64,000 nucleotides of DNA. Origin: Chloracidobacterium sp. Lineage in GTDB: Bacteria; Acidobacteriota; Blastocatellia; Pyrinomonadales; Pyrinomonadaceae. The notes beneath the pieces were generated by a model. That model had not been told where the DNA came from. It saw only the letters and a program-made list of their open reading frames with translations, and did no database searches. Position 1 is the first letter of the stretch. Each line of letters starts with the position of its first letter. Location of the stretch: NCBI GenBank assembly GCA_016716305.1, contig JADJWP010000001.1:124001-188000 (forward strand), read 5' to 3'. This document shows, one piece after another, positions 34,971 to 42,858 of the stretch. Both the position numbers and the translations under genes were made by a program.

Positions 34971-35957
34971 ATGGCTTTACGCTCCGCAAAAGGCAAACGA
35001 TCGAAAGAGCCTCACCAGTTGTATCTAGGGGTTGACGGCGGAGGAACAAAGACGCATATCGCCGTGATGAACGCGAGCGAGAAAGTAATATGCGAAGGAT
35101 CTTCCGGGCCGTCCAATCCGCTGCGTGTCGGTGTCGAAACCGCTGTAAACAATATCGTTAAGGCCGTTAACGATGCATGCGACGAAGGCGGCGTTTCACG
35201 CGGAGACATCGCAGCAGCCACACTCGGCCTTGCCGGAGTCCGGCGTGCGGACCTTAAACAACGCGTCCGCGAGAGTTTTGTCGAGCGGCTCCGTATCCGG
35301 CGAACCCTTGTCGTCACCGACGCCGAGATCGCTCTTTACGCAACGACAATGGGCAAGCCCGGTCTCGTGGTGATCGCCGGTACTGGTTCGGTGTGCTTGG
35401 GAATGAACGCTGGCGGCGAGATCGCAATATCGGGCGGTTGGGGGCCGCTCGCGGGCGATGAAGGCGGCGGCGTCGGCATCGCACAAACGGCCCTTCACGC
35501 CGTGGCAAAGGCATCCGACGGTCGCGGAATCGCAACGATATTGAGCGACCGTGCATCGGAGTATTTCAGAGCTTCCGGCCCTGAGAACCTGATAGTTGCG
35601 ATCTATTCGCCGCAGGTCGACAATACACGCATCGCCGGATTCGCGCGGCTGGTCGTCGAGACGGCTCAGGCGGGCGACGCCGTCGCTGTAAACATTCTTG
35701 AGGAGGCCGGCTCGGAACTTGGCCTCGCGGCATGCGCCGTCATTGAAAAGCTCAAGCTCACCCGAAAAAAGATACCGATCGGCTGCGTCGGCAGTGTCTT
35801 CAATGCCGGAGAACTTTTGACACGACCGATGATCGACGTTGTGCACACCGTTGCGCCGCTCGCGTATTTGACCGAACCGCTGATGCCGCCGGCACACGCC
35901 GCCGCGCTTATGGCCCTGCGAAACAGCAACGGTTCGCTGAATGGAGGAAACCGATAG
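34971..35957 (+). CDS. BadF/BadG/BcrA/BcrD-family ATPase, probable N-acetylmuramic acid/N-acetylglucosamine kinase
   Basis: 328 residues of the ASKHA kinase superfamily: LGVDGGGTKTHIAVM (phosphate-1 loop), VVTDAEIALYAT, GTGSVCLGMN (phosphate-2), GGWGPLAGDEGGG and a C-terminal IGCVGSVFNAGELL (adenosine loop). Members of this branch phosphorylate GlcNAc or MurNAc (MurK, NAGK) at O6. Adjacent murQ makes MurNAc the likely substrate. No good ribosome binding site precedes the ATG at 34971; a TTG at 35020 (LYLGVDGG) is an alternative start. It is the first gene of an operon running to the LysA-like gene. Confidence 0.88.
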   Translation: MALRSAKGKRSKEPHQLYLGVDGGGTKTHIAVMNASEKVICEGSSGPSNPLRVGVETAVNNIVKAVNDACDEGGVSRGDIAAATLGLAGVRRADLKQRVRESFVERLRIRRTLVVTDAEIALYATTMGKPGLVVIAGTGSVCLGMNAGGEIAISGGWGPLAGDEGGGVGIAQTALHAVAKASDGRGIATILSDRASEYFRASGPENLIVAIYSPQVDNTRIAGFARLVVETAQAGDAVAVNILEEAGSELGLAACAVIEKLKLTRKKIPIGCVGSVFNAGELLTRPMIDVVHTVAPLAYLTEPLMPPAHAAALMALRNSNGSLNGGNR

Positions 35958-35961
35958 ATCG

Positions 35962-36861
35962 ATGCTTCCGATCACTGAACAAGAGAATCCAAAAACGGTC
36001 AATATCGACGAAGTTTCTACGATCGAAGCGCTGCGGCTGATCAACGAAGAAGACAAACTGGTCGCGATCGCGGTCGAGAGGGTTTTGCCGCAGATCGCCG
36101 ATACGACCGATAGGATCGTCGGCCGCCTGCAGAACGGCGGACGGTTATTTTATGTTGGCACCGGCACGAGCGGACGGCTCGGGGTGCTGGACGCGTCGGA
36201 GATACCGCCGACGTACGGCGTTTCGTATGATCTCGTTCAGGGGATCATTGCAGGCGGCTGGGACGCACTTTATAAAGCCAGCGAGGCGAGCGAGGATAAC
36301 AAACAGGCGGGTGCCAATGATCTTATCGACCGAGGGGTCAACGGTAAGGACGCAGTTGTCGGCGTCGCCGCTTCGGGGAGGACTCCGTATACGATCGGAG
36401 CTGTTGAATATGCCCGAAGCATAGGCTGCTTTACGGCTTGTATCGTCTGCAACCCCGAATCGGCGATAACCAAGGCAGTCGATGTCGCTATCGTGCCGGT
36501 AGTTGGCCCCGAGGCCATCACCGGCTCGACCCGGATGAAATCCGGCACCGCCCAAAAACTGGTGCTCAATATGATCTCGACCGTCACGATGATCCGGCTT
36601 GGCTATGTCAAAGGCAATCGCATGACGAACGTAAAGCCGTCGAACGAAAAACTCCGCGACCGCAGCCTGCGTATCCTGATGGCAGAAGCCGGGCTTGATG
36701 AGACCGCAGCAGGAGAGTTGCTTGAAACCGCCGGCGGCGACCTCCGCGTCGCTCTCGTTATGCACAAGGGGTCAGTCGACAGAGAAACCGCAGAAAGTGC
36801 CTTACAGCGTTCGGATCATGTTGTTGAAAGATCGCTCGAATTGTTGTCCGCTCAGCAGTGA
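35962..36861 (+). CDS. murQ: N-acetylmuramic acid 6-phosphate etherase
   Basis: 299 residues from the ATG at 35962; an upstream in-frame ATG at 35941 would overlap the kinase gene and add seven non-conserved residues. MurQ motifs: YVGTGTSGRLGVLDASEIPPTYG (SIS phosphosugar site with catalytic glutamate), GVAASGRTPY, GSTRMKSGTAQKLVLNM and the conserved MTNVKPSNEKLRDRS. It cleaves the lactyl ether of MurNAc-6-phosphate to give GlcNAc-6-phosphate and lactate, which NagA then deacetylates. It follows the kinase by 4 bases. Confidence 0.96.
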   Translation: MLPITEQENPKTVNIDEVSTIEALRLINEEDKLVAIAVERVLPQIADTTDRIVGRLQNGGRLFYVGTGTSGRLGVLDASEIPPTYGVSYDLVQGIIAGGWDALYKASEASEDNKQAGANDLIDRGVNGKDAVVGVAASGRTPYTIGAVEYARSIGCFTACIVCNPESAITKAVDVAIVPVVGPEAITGSTRMKSGTAQKLVLNMISTVTMIRLGYVKGNRMTNVKPSNEKLRDRSLRILMAEAGLDETAAGELLETAGGDLRVALVMHKGSVDRETAESALQRSDHVVERSLELLSAQQ

Positions 36862-36879
36862 AGTGACGGTTGGTGAAGA

Positions 36880-37368
36880 ATGAAAAGGTTCGTATTCAGC
36901 ATTGCTTTCATTTTGCTCTTGCTTTGCGAAACTGCAACCGCATGTACGGTCACGATCCGTGGACTTAGAGTGGAGTTTCGTCGGTCGAGCCAGATCTTTA
37001 CTGGCGAGTTCGTGGGGTTTGATGATGGTTCCACCTACGAGATCCCGACATGGCTCTCGGAGAAATGGAAACCCGACGCCACTTTAGTAAAGGCAACTTT
37101 CAGAATCGAGAAAAGCTGGAAGGGTCAGCGATCGGGAAACATTTCACTTTATATAAACCCAACGTGCGATTGCCCGATGCGCTTTTTTGTTCCTTCGAAG
37201 GGCCAGGAGTTGGTTATCTTTGCGGACAAGGACGGCGTGGTAGATAGTTGCAATTTCCAGCACGTTATTGAAATGAAGGATGAAAAGTCGAAAGCGGAAG
37301 CCAAAGGCGTAACCGATAAACTTGACTCGTTCTGGTTCCGAACATGGGCACGAATTTATCCGTTCTGA
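36880..37368 (+). CDS. small secreted protein, function unknown
   Basis: 162 residues with a signal peptide (about 1-21) that would leave a cysteine at position 22 (ATACTVTI) as the new N-terminus. Two further cysteines occur in TCDCPMRFF and one in VDSCNF. The FxGEFVGFD and FRIEKSWKG segments suggest a beta-rich domain, vaguely like bacterial TIMP/NTR-type proteins, but the diagnostic CxC start is absent, so no family is assigned. It lies in the murQ operon, 18 bases after murQ, and its stop overlaps the next start by one base. Confidence 0.7.
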   Translation: MKRFVFSIAFILLLLCETATACTVTIRGLRVEFRRSSQIFTGEFVGFDDGSTYEIPTWLSEKWKPDATLVKATFRIEKSWKGQRSGNISLYINPTCDCPMRFFVPSKGQELVIFADKDGVVDSCNFQHVIEMKDEKSKAEAKGVTDKLDSFWFRTWARIYPF

Positions 37369-37679
37369 TGAAAGAACCCGATGCTGAAATATTAAATGCC
37401 GCTCTCGAGTTGGCCACTGAGTGGGGCGAGAATTTCCGCAAGCCGATCGATGAGCGGATGAAGGCAAAGTTTCCCGGCCTTACCGATGGTGAGATCAGTG
37501 ACGCAGAGTCGATCGCAAAGACCGCTGAAAGTAGAATTTACGAATTAGCCGAAATGGAAGAACGCGGCGAAATATCGGAAACTGATATCACACGGATCGC
37601 CGCAGAGCAATTTCCTTGGATCGACGCGGGTCAGATCGCTCGATTGAAGAACATAGGAATGTATTACGCCCGCAGATAG
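37368..37679 (+). CDS. hypothetical small helical protein
   Basis: 103 residues from the ATG at 37368, whose A is shared with the preceding TGA; a longer frame from 37344 overlaps more and is less likely. It is predicted alpha-helical and acidic (EILNAALELATEWGENF, EISETDITRIAAEQFPWIDAGQI) without signal peptide or membrane segment. Not recognised. Tight coupling within the wall-recycling operon suggests a role there, which is inference. Confidence 0.6.
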   Translation: MKEPDAEILNAALELATEWGENFRKPIDERMKAKFPGLTDGEISDAESIAKTAESRIYELAEMEERGEISETDITRIAAEQFPWIDAGQIARLKNIGMYYARR

Positions 37680-37695
37680 CTGGAGATAGAATTCG

Positions 37696-39279
37696 ATGCA
37701 AACACTCGACCTCATCATAATATTCGGCTATCTGATCGGCATCACGGCCTTTGGCATTTGGTATGCCGGCAAGCAGGAAACGACCGAGGACTACTTCGTC
37801 GGCGACCGCAACGTGCCGTGGTGGGCGATCGCGATGTCGATCGTCGCGACCGAGACCAGCACGATCACATTTATTTCAGTTCCGGGCATCGCGTTCGCAC
37901 GCGGCGGTAATTTTCAATTCCTGCAGCTTGTCTTCGGCTATCTTCTCGGCAGGGTCGTCATTTCGCTCGTTTTTATTCCGCTGTATTTCAGGGGCGAACT
38001 GCAGACGGTCTATCAACTGCTTGGCGATCGTTTTGGCGGCAAGGTCAAAATGCTCGCATCGGGCCTTTTCGTCGTAATGCGAAACATTGCTGACGGGATC
38101 CGCTTATTATTGACGGCTATCGTTCTCGCCGCCGTTTACACTGCATTTAACCCCAATACAGATCCGGCATATGTCATCGTTGGTTCGATCCTGATCCTCG
38201 GCATCGTGATGATCGTTTTCACGTTCTACGGCGGCATAGAGGCCGTCATTTGGATCGAGGTCGTCCAGCTCGTTATCTATGTTGGTGGCGCGATCGCTGC
38301 GGCTGTCGTCCTGATCAACAGCATCGACGGCGGCATTGGCGGAGCGATCGAGCTCGGCAGACAATACGATAAGTTCTCACTTTTTGATCTCAATCTCGAT
38401 TTTGCCAAGACCTATACCTTTTGGGGCGGCGTTCTCGGCGGGTGTTTCCTGACGATGTCCACCCACGGGACAGATCAGTTCCTCGTTCAGCGATATCTGT
38501 GCACAAATAAGCCGAGCGCCGCGATCGCGGCGTTGATGACCTCGGGTGCCGTCGTCCTCGGTCAATTCATTGGCTTTCTTTTCATCGGTGTTCTGCTATT
38601 CGCGTTCTTCGCCCCGTATGGCGATCCCCTTTACCAGAATTTTGCAGAAGCATGCGCAAAATTGAATCCTGATATGGCCTCGCGGTGCTTTACGGATGCT
38701 GCATTTGCACGTACTTCGAGCGCGAATTTCCCCTTTACGGGCGGTGATAAGGTCTTCCCGAACTTTATCACCCAGCATATGCCGACGGGCCTTTCGGGCC
38801 TGGTTGTTGCGGCTATCTTTGCAGCCGCGCTCTCGTCGTCGCTCAATTCGATCGCCTCGACAGCGGTCAACGACCTTTATAAGCCATTTGCTAAAGACAA
38901 GTCGGACAAGCAGTTGATGCGGATCGCCGGCATCCTTACGGTCGTGGTCGGTATCGTTCAGATCGCGATCGCCGTCGGGCTCAAGGATGCAAACAGTTCA
39001 GCACTTAGCATGGCCCTGGCGGTCGCATCGCTCATCAATGGCCCGATACTCGGTGTCTTTCTGGTAGGTACGTTCCTCAAGAAAGCACGCGAGATTCACG
39101 CATTGACCGGAATGTTGATCAGCATTCTTGTAATGACGTATGTCCTTCTCGCATCTAATGGTTTTGTTCCCGGCCCGGTCATCGCGTGGCCATGGTACGC
39201 ACTGATCGGCAGCTCGATCACGATAATTGTTGCATTCATAACGACATTGGTAATTCGAAATAATGAAAAAGCTTCTTAG
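37696..39279 (+). CDS. sodium/solute symporter (SSS family)
   Basis: 527 residues with about 13 transmembrane helices and the SSS signature: an N-terminal GYLIGITAFGIWYAGK, the TEDYFVGDRNVPWWAIAMSIVATETSTITFISVPG segment carrying sodium-site serine/threonines, and a helix-8-like AAIFAAALSSSLNSIASTAVNDLYKPF. The family couples sodium entry to uptake of sugars, amino acids or sialic acid. Within this operon the expected cargo is GlcNAc, MurNAc or a small anhydro-sugar. It overlaps the nagZ start by 17 bases. Confidence 0.93.
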   Translation: MQTLDLIIIFGYLIGITAFGIWYAGKQETTEDYFVGDRNVPWWAIAMSIVATETSTITFISVPGIAFARGGNFQFLQLVFGYLLGRVVISLVFIPLYFRGELQTVYQLLGDRFGGKVKMLASGLFVVMRNIADGIRLLLTAIVLAAVYTAFNPNTDPAYVIVGSILILGIVMIVFTFYGGIEAVIWIEVVQLVIYVGGAIAAAVVLINSIDGGIGGAIELGRQYDKFSLFDLNLDFAKTYTFWGGVLGGCFLTMSTHGTDQFLVQRYLCTNKPSAAIAALMTSGAVVLGQFIGFLFIGVLLFAFFAPYGDPLYQNFAEACAKLNPDMASRCFTDAAFARTSSANFPFTGGDKVFPNFITQHMPTGLSGLVVAAIFAAALSSSLNSIASTAVNDLYKPFAKDKSDKQLMRIAGILTVVVGIVQIAIAVGLKDANSSALSMALAVASLINGPILGVFLVGTFLKKAREIHALTGMLISILVMTYVLLASNGFVPGPVIAWPWYALIGSSITIIVAFITTLVIRNNEKAS

Positions 39280-41434
39280 CATCGCAATTGCAGTTTCGAT
39301 CTTTTCTCATCTGCTTTCAGGCATGGCAGCGGCGAATCCGCGTTCCGGGTTCCGAGACCCGCGTTCGCGCTTTGAGCCGTCGAAAAAGGCTTGGGCATTT
39401 GCTGAAAAGACCGTGAAGAAAATGACCGTCGAGGAAAAGGTCGGACAGCTCGTGCATGTCGGCATAAACGCCCGATTTGCTAACCAGGAGAGCTGGTTTT
39501 TCAAAGATCTTCGGCGTCACGTGACGGAAAACAAGATCGGCGGCATCATATTTTTCGGGGCCCCGATCTACGAAACGACACATATCGCTAACCGAATGCA
39601 GGAAGCGGCGAAATATCCATTGCTGATGTCGCTCGACGCTGAAACTGGCATCGGAATGCGGTTCGAGGACGCGACGAACTTTCCGTGGGCGATGGCGGTC
39701 ACCGCGACAGGCAATCCTGAATTCGCTCGCCGGATGGGCGTCGTCACGGGCCGCGAAGCCCGTGCGATCGGCATACAGCATGTGTATGCTCCCGTGCTCG
39801 ACGTGAATAACAATGCCGCGAATCCCGTGATCAATGTCCGCAGCTTTGGCGAAGATCCCGAAGACGTCGCGAGATTCGGAGTCGCATTCGCCGAGGGAAT
39901 CCAATCGCAAAAGGTCATCGCCACCGCCAAGCATTTCCCCGGCCACGGCGACACAAATGTAGATTCGCACCGCGGCCTTCCGATCATCGATCTACCTCGT
40001 TCACGCTTTGATTCGCTTGAACTCGTTCCTTTCAAGCGTGCCGTAGACGCCGGGATCGGCTCGATAATGGTCGCCCATATAGCCCTTCCGCAGATCGACG
40101 GCGAAGAGATCCGCCCATTGAAGGATTATCGCGGCGGCGATGCCGAAGCCGGAGCCGAGATCGTCTCGGAGAAAGCGTACATTCCGGCGACGCTATCGGC
40201 AAAAGTGCAGACCGACATCCTCCGCAAGGAGATGGGCTTTAAGGGCCTGATCGTTTCTGACGCGATGTCGATGAGCGGCCTGACGCTTTATTTTACGCAG
40301 GAAGAAGCCGGCGTCCGGGCTTTTCTCGCGGGTACGGATATTCTCGAGAAGCCGGAAGACGTAGATGCGATGCTTCGGGGATTGAGAGCGGCCGTCGCAA
40401 GCGGTCGAATTCCAATGGCTCGCCTGGACGAGTCCGTTACCCGCCAGATCGCATGGAAGCACGAACTCGGACTATTCAAAGATCGCTTCACGCCGATCGA
40501 TCAGATCGACCGCATCGTTTCTTCGCCCGACGTCACACAGCTCTCCGACGAGATCGCAAATGCCGCCATAACCCTCGTCCGCCAAGGCGAGGGCGACCTG
40601 CCGCTCGACCGGTCGAAAAAGATCGCCGTGCTCGGCATTTCGAACGGCTTTGACGGCGGCGCGGTGATGAATCCGCTGGCGAGCACGCTGCGGTCGAACG
40701 GGCTCAGATTTACTCAAGCGTACCTGCAAGAGAACTCGCTGCAGGCACAGGTGGATGCCGCGAGAAAAGCGGTGAATGAAGCGGACACGGTTGTAGTCGG
40801 TCTCTATGGCCGCGTGCGGTCCGGTGCAAGGAACAGCGTAGGGATTCCCGAAAACGGCGCCGCCATCCTCCGCGAAGCCCTAGCCGACAACAAACGCGTC
40901 ATCGGCATCAGCTTCGGCAACCCGTACATCCTGATGTCGTTCCCCGAGATGAAAACGAACCTCGTAGCCTATGGCGATATGCCGAGCCTCGGCCGAGCCG
41001 CCGGCCGCGCCATCCTCGGCCTGCAACCGGTCACCGGCAAACTGCCGATCTCTCTTCCGGGCCTGCATCCGAGGGGAACGGGGTTGAGCCTCATCGGACC
41101 AAAAGCGATCTCGATTCCAAGGCCACCGTTTCCCCCAGCGGCCCGAGCGATTAGGGCTTTCGGCGACGTGGTCGTTCAAGCAACTGTGAATATGGACGGG
41201 ACGGTCGCGACCGCGCGAGTATTGTCTGGACATCCGCTACATAGACGAGCATCCGAGGATGCCGCAATGAAGAGCCGATTCGAGGTAAGCGATAGTCAGT
41301 CTGCCCGCTATGTGACCCTTATCTACAGATTTTCAGAAACGGCTGATAACCTCGTTTGCTGCGAACAATATCCCTACGTAATTCCGGTTGTCGCGGGACC
41401 AGTCGAGATCAACTTCTCCCGATCCTTCTCATGA
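39263..41434 (+). CDS. nagZ: GH3 beta-N-acetylhexosaminidase (NagZ-like) with C-terminal TonB-C-like domain
   Basis: 723 residues. A signal peptide (about 1-24) precedes a family-3 glycoside hydrolase with the NagZ Asp-His dyad motif KHFPGHGDTNVDSH (about 221-234) and the nucleophile aspartate near 332 in IVSDAMSMSGL. Residues about 420-600 form the second alpha/beta domain. After a Pro-rich linker (SIPRPPFPPAAR), about 630-723 resemble the C-terminal domain of TonB (GDVVVQATVNMDGTVATARVLSGHPLHRRASEDAAMKSRF). NagZ releases GlcNAc from muropeptides or GlcNAc-MurNAc. The signal peptide argues for periplasmic action, and the TonB-like tail may anchor or partner it; this fusion is unusual. It overlaps the symporter gene and ends over the next ATG. 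Confidence 0.9.
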   Translation: MKKLLSIAIAVSIFSHLLSGMAAANPRSGFRDPRSRFEPSKKAWAFAEKTVKKMTVEEKVGQLVHVGINARFANQESWFFKDLRRHVTENKIGGIIFFGAPIYETTHIANRMQEAAKYPLLMSLDAETGIGMRFEDATNFPWAMAVTATGNPEFARRMGVVTGREARAIGIQHVYAPVLDVNNNAANPVINVRSFGEDPEDVARFGVAFAEGIQSQKVIATAKHFPGHGDTNVDSHRGLPIIDLPRSRFDSLELVPFKRAVDAGIGSIMVAHIALPQIDGEEIRPLKDYRGGDAEAGAEIVSEKAYIPATLSAKVQTDILRKEMGFKGLIVSDAMSMSGLTLYFTQEEAGVRAFLAGTDILEKPEDVDAMLRGLRAAVASGRIPMARLDESVTRQIAWKHELGLFKDRFTPIDQIDRIVSSPDVTQLSDEIANAAITLVRQGEGDLPLDRSKKIAVLGISNGFDGGAVMNPLASTLRSNGLRFTQAYLQENSLQAQVDAARKAVNEADTVVVGLYGRVRSGARNSVGIPENGAAILREALADNKRVIGISFGNPYILMSFPEMKTNLVAYGDMPSLGRAAGRAILGLQPVTGKLPISLPGLHPRGTGLSLIGPKAISIPRPPFPPAARAIRAFGDVVVQATVNMDGTVATARVLSGHPLHRRASEDAAMKSRFEVSDSQSARYVTLIYRFSETADNLVCCEQYPYVIPVVAGPVEINFSRSFS

Positions 41435-42858
41435 GCCACGCTTGGGTGATTCCCCACTTCTTAGAAATTCAAAACAACCGTCTCAACATCGACGGCGTCG
41501 ATGCCGTCGAGCTTGCACTCGAGCACGGCACGCCGCTGTTCATCTACAGCGAGAATCGCATCCGACACAACGTCGAGCGGCTAAAGAAAGCGGCATCGGT
41601 TATCGACCGTCCGCTGAAGCTTTGCTATGCGGCGAAGGCGATGTCCACGCTCGGCATCCTGCGGGCGGTAAAAGACGCGGGTTCGGACATCGAGGTCAAC
41701 TCCGGCGGCGAATTGTGGAAGGCGTTGCGGGTGGGCTTCACCGGCGAGCAGATCAACTATAACGGCAACAGCAAAGAGATCTGGGAACTCGAACTCGCCA
41801 TCTCGAACGACGTTTACGCGATCCAGGTCGATTCTCTTTACGAGCTTTCGCTTATCGAGGAAACCGCGAAACGGATCGGAAAGCCGGCGAACGTCAGTCT
41901 CCGCCTTGTGCCCGAGATCAAGACCGGAACGCACAGCGGATTGCAGACCGCTCTCGTCACGTCGAAGTTCGGGATGATGCCGGACGAGGCTTTCACAGCG
42001 TTTGCACAATACAAAGGATCGCCGCACGTAAATCTCAACGGCATTCACCTGCACATCGGCTCGCAGCTTCCCGAATCGCAAGCCTACGTCGATGCGTTTC
42101 GAATGCTGACCGACTCGATGATGCGTATTTTCGACGCAACCGGCATCACGCTAAAGCACATCAATCTCGGCGGCGGATTTCCGGTCAACTATCTCCGCGA
42201 CGGTTCTGGTGCATCGCAATTTCCCGCCGAACAGCGTGAGATGTTCTCGGCCGATTTCGAACCCGCAGATGCAGTTGGGCAGGCGTGGACCGAAGCAAGG
42301 AAGTTCGCAGCCGATTGCGGATCATCACATCTCTTCGACGACCTGACCCTTCTCCTCGAACCAGGCCGGTCGATCATCGCCGACGCCGGCATTTGTTTAA
42401 CGTCAGTCAGAAACAATAAAGAGCGTCCCGTCCAGCAATCTGAAATCGCAAATCGGAAATCGCAGATCGCAAATGATACCTGGCTTCTCACCGACGCCGG
42501 TTTCAACATTCTGCTCTCGATGGAAACCTATAAGTGGTACTACCATCTGATATCAGCCGAGCGAGCCGGTGACGCGCACGACACACCGTACAAACTCGCG
42601 GGCCCGCTGTGCGACGGAGGCGATGTCTACTTCGACCACGAAGGCCACGGCCGTCTCCCCGAACACCGTCTGCTGCCCGCCGATATGAAACCCGGCGATG
42701 TCCTCGCCCTCCTCAATTGCGGAGCGTATTCGCTCGCCCAGGCGTCGCAGTACAATGGACGATTCCTGCCGCCGGTCGTCCTGATAAAAGAAAACGGCGA
42801 ACCCGAGCTAGTTCGCCGCCGAGAAACCTTCGATGATCTGATCGCTTCCGACCTGTGA
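41431..42858 (+). CDS. lysA: diaminopimelate decarboxylase-like PLP enzyme
   Basis: 475 residues from the ATG at 41431, which overlaps the nagZ stop (ATGA); an earlier in-frame ATG lies inside nagZ. Fold type III features are visible: K69 in YAAKAMSTLG for the PLP Schiff base, HLHIGSQ, NLGGGFPV, LLEPGRSII and the dimer-interface motif C394-D-G-G-D398. That last motif is usually CESGD in LysA, so the substrate may differ slightly (for example an ornithine/lysine or D-amino-acid decarboxylase). Residues 335-349 (QQSEIANRKSQIAND) are an in-frame insertion from a tandem repeat at 42436-42475. As last gene of a wall-recycling operon it may work on meso-diaminopimelate released from peptides. Confidence 0.85.
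   Translation: MSHAWVIPHFLEIQNNRLNIDGVDAVELALEHGTPLFIYSENRIRHNVERLKKAASVIDRPLKLCYAAKAMSTLGILRAVKDAGSDIEVNSGGELWKALRVGFTGEQINYNGNSKEIWELELAISNDVYAIQVDSLYELSLIEETAKRIGKPANVSLRLVPEIKTGTHSGLQTALVTSKFGMMPDEAFTAFAQYKGSPHVNLNGIHLHIGSQLPESQAYVDAFRMLTDSMMRIFDATGITLKHINLGGGFPVNYLRDGSGASQFPAEQREMFSADFEPADAVGQAWTEARKFAADCGSSHLFDDLTLLLEPGRSIIADAGICLTSVRNNKERPVQQSEIANRKSQIANDTWLLTDAGFNILLSMETYKWYYHLISAERAGDAHDTPYKLAGPLCDGGDVYFDHEGHGRLPEHRLLPADMKPGDVLALLNCGAYSLAQASQYNGRFLPPVVLIKENGEPELVRRRETFDDLIASDL
42436..42475. repeat. short AT-rich tandem repeat inside the LysA-like gene
   Basis: About 40 bases of near-repeats of the unit GAAATCGCAAATC (variants GGAAATCGCAGATCGC). It is in frame and encodes the insert SEIANRKSQIAN. 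Comparable AATC-rich repeats that code S-K/R-I-Q/A-N units are scattered through genomes of this kind. The insert lies between the PLP-barrel motifs and the C-terminal beta domain, where extra residues may be tolerated. Confidence 0.7.

Noticed and set aside
35941..35961. Earlier MurQ start at 35941
   Set aside because: Overlaps the kinase gene and adds residues not seen in the family; the ATG at 35962 gives the usual MLxxTExxNP start.
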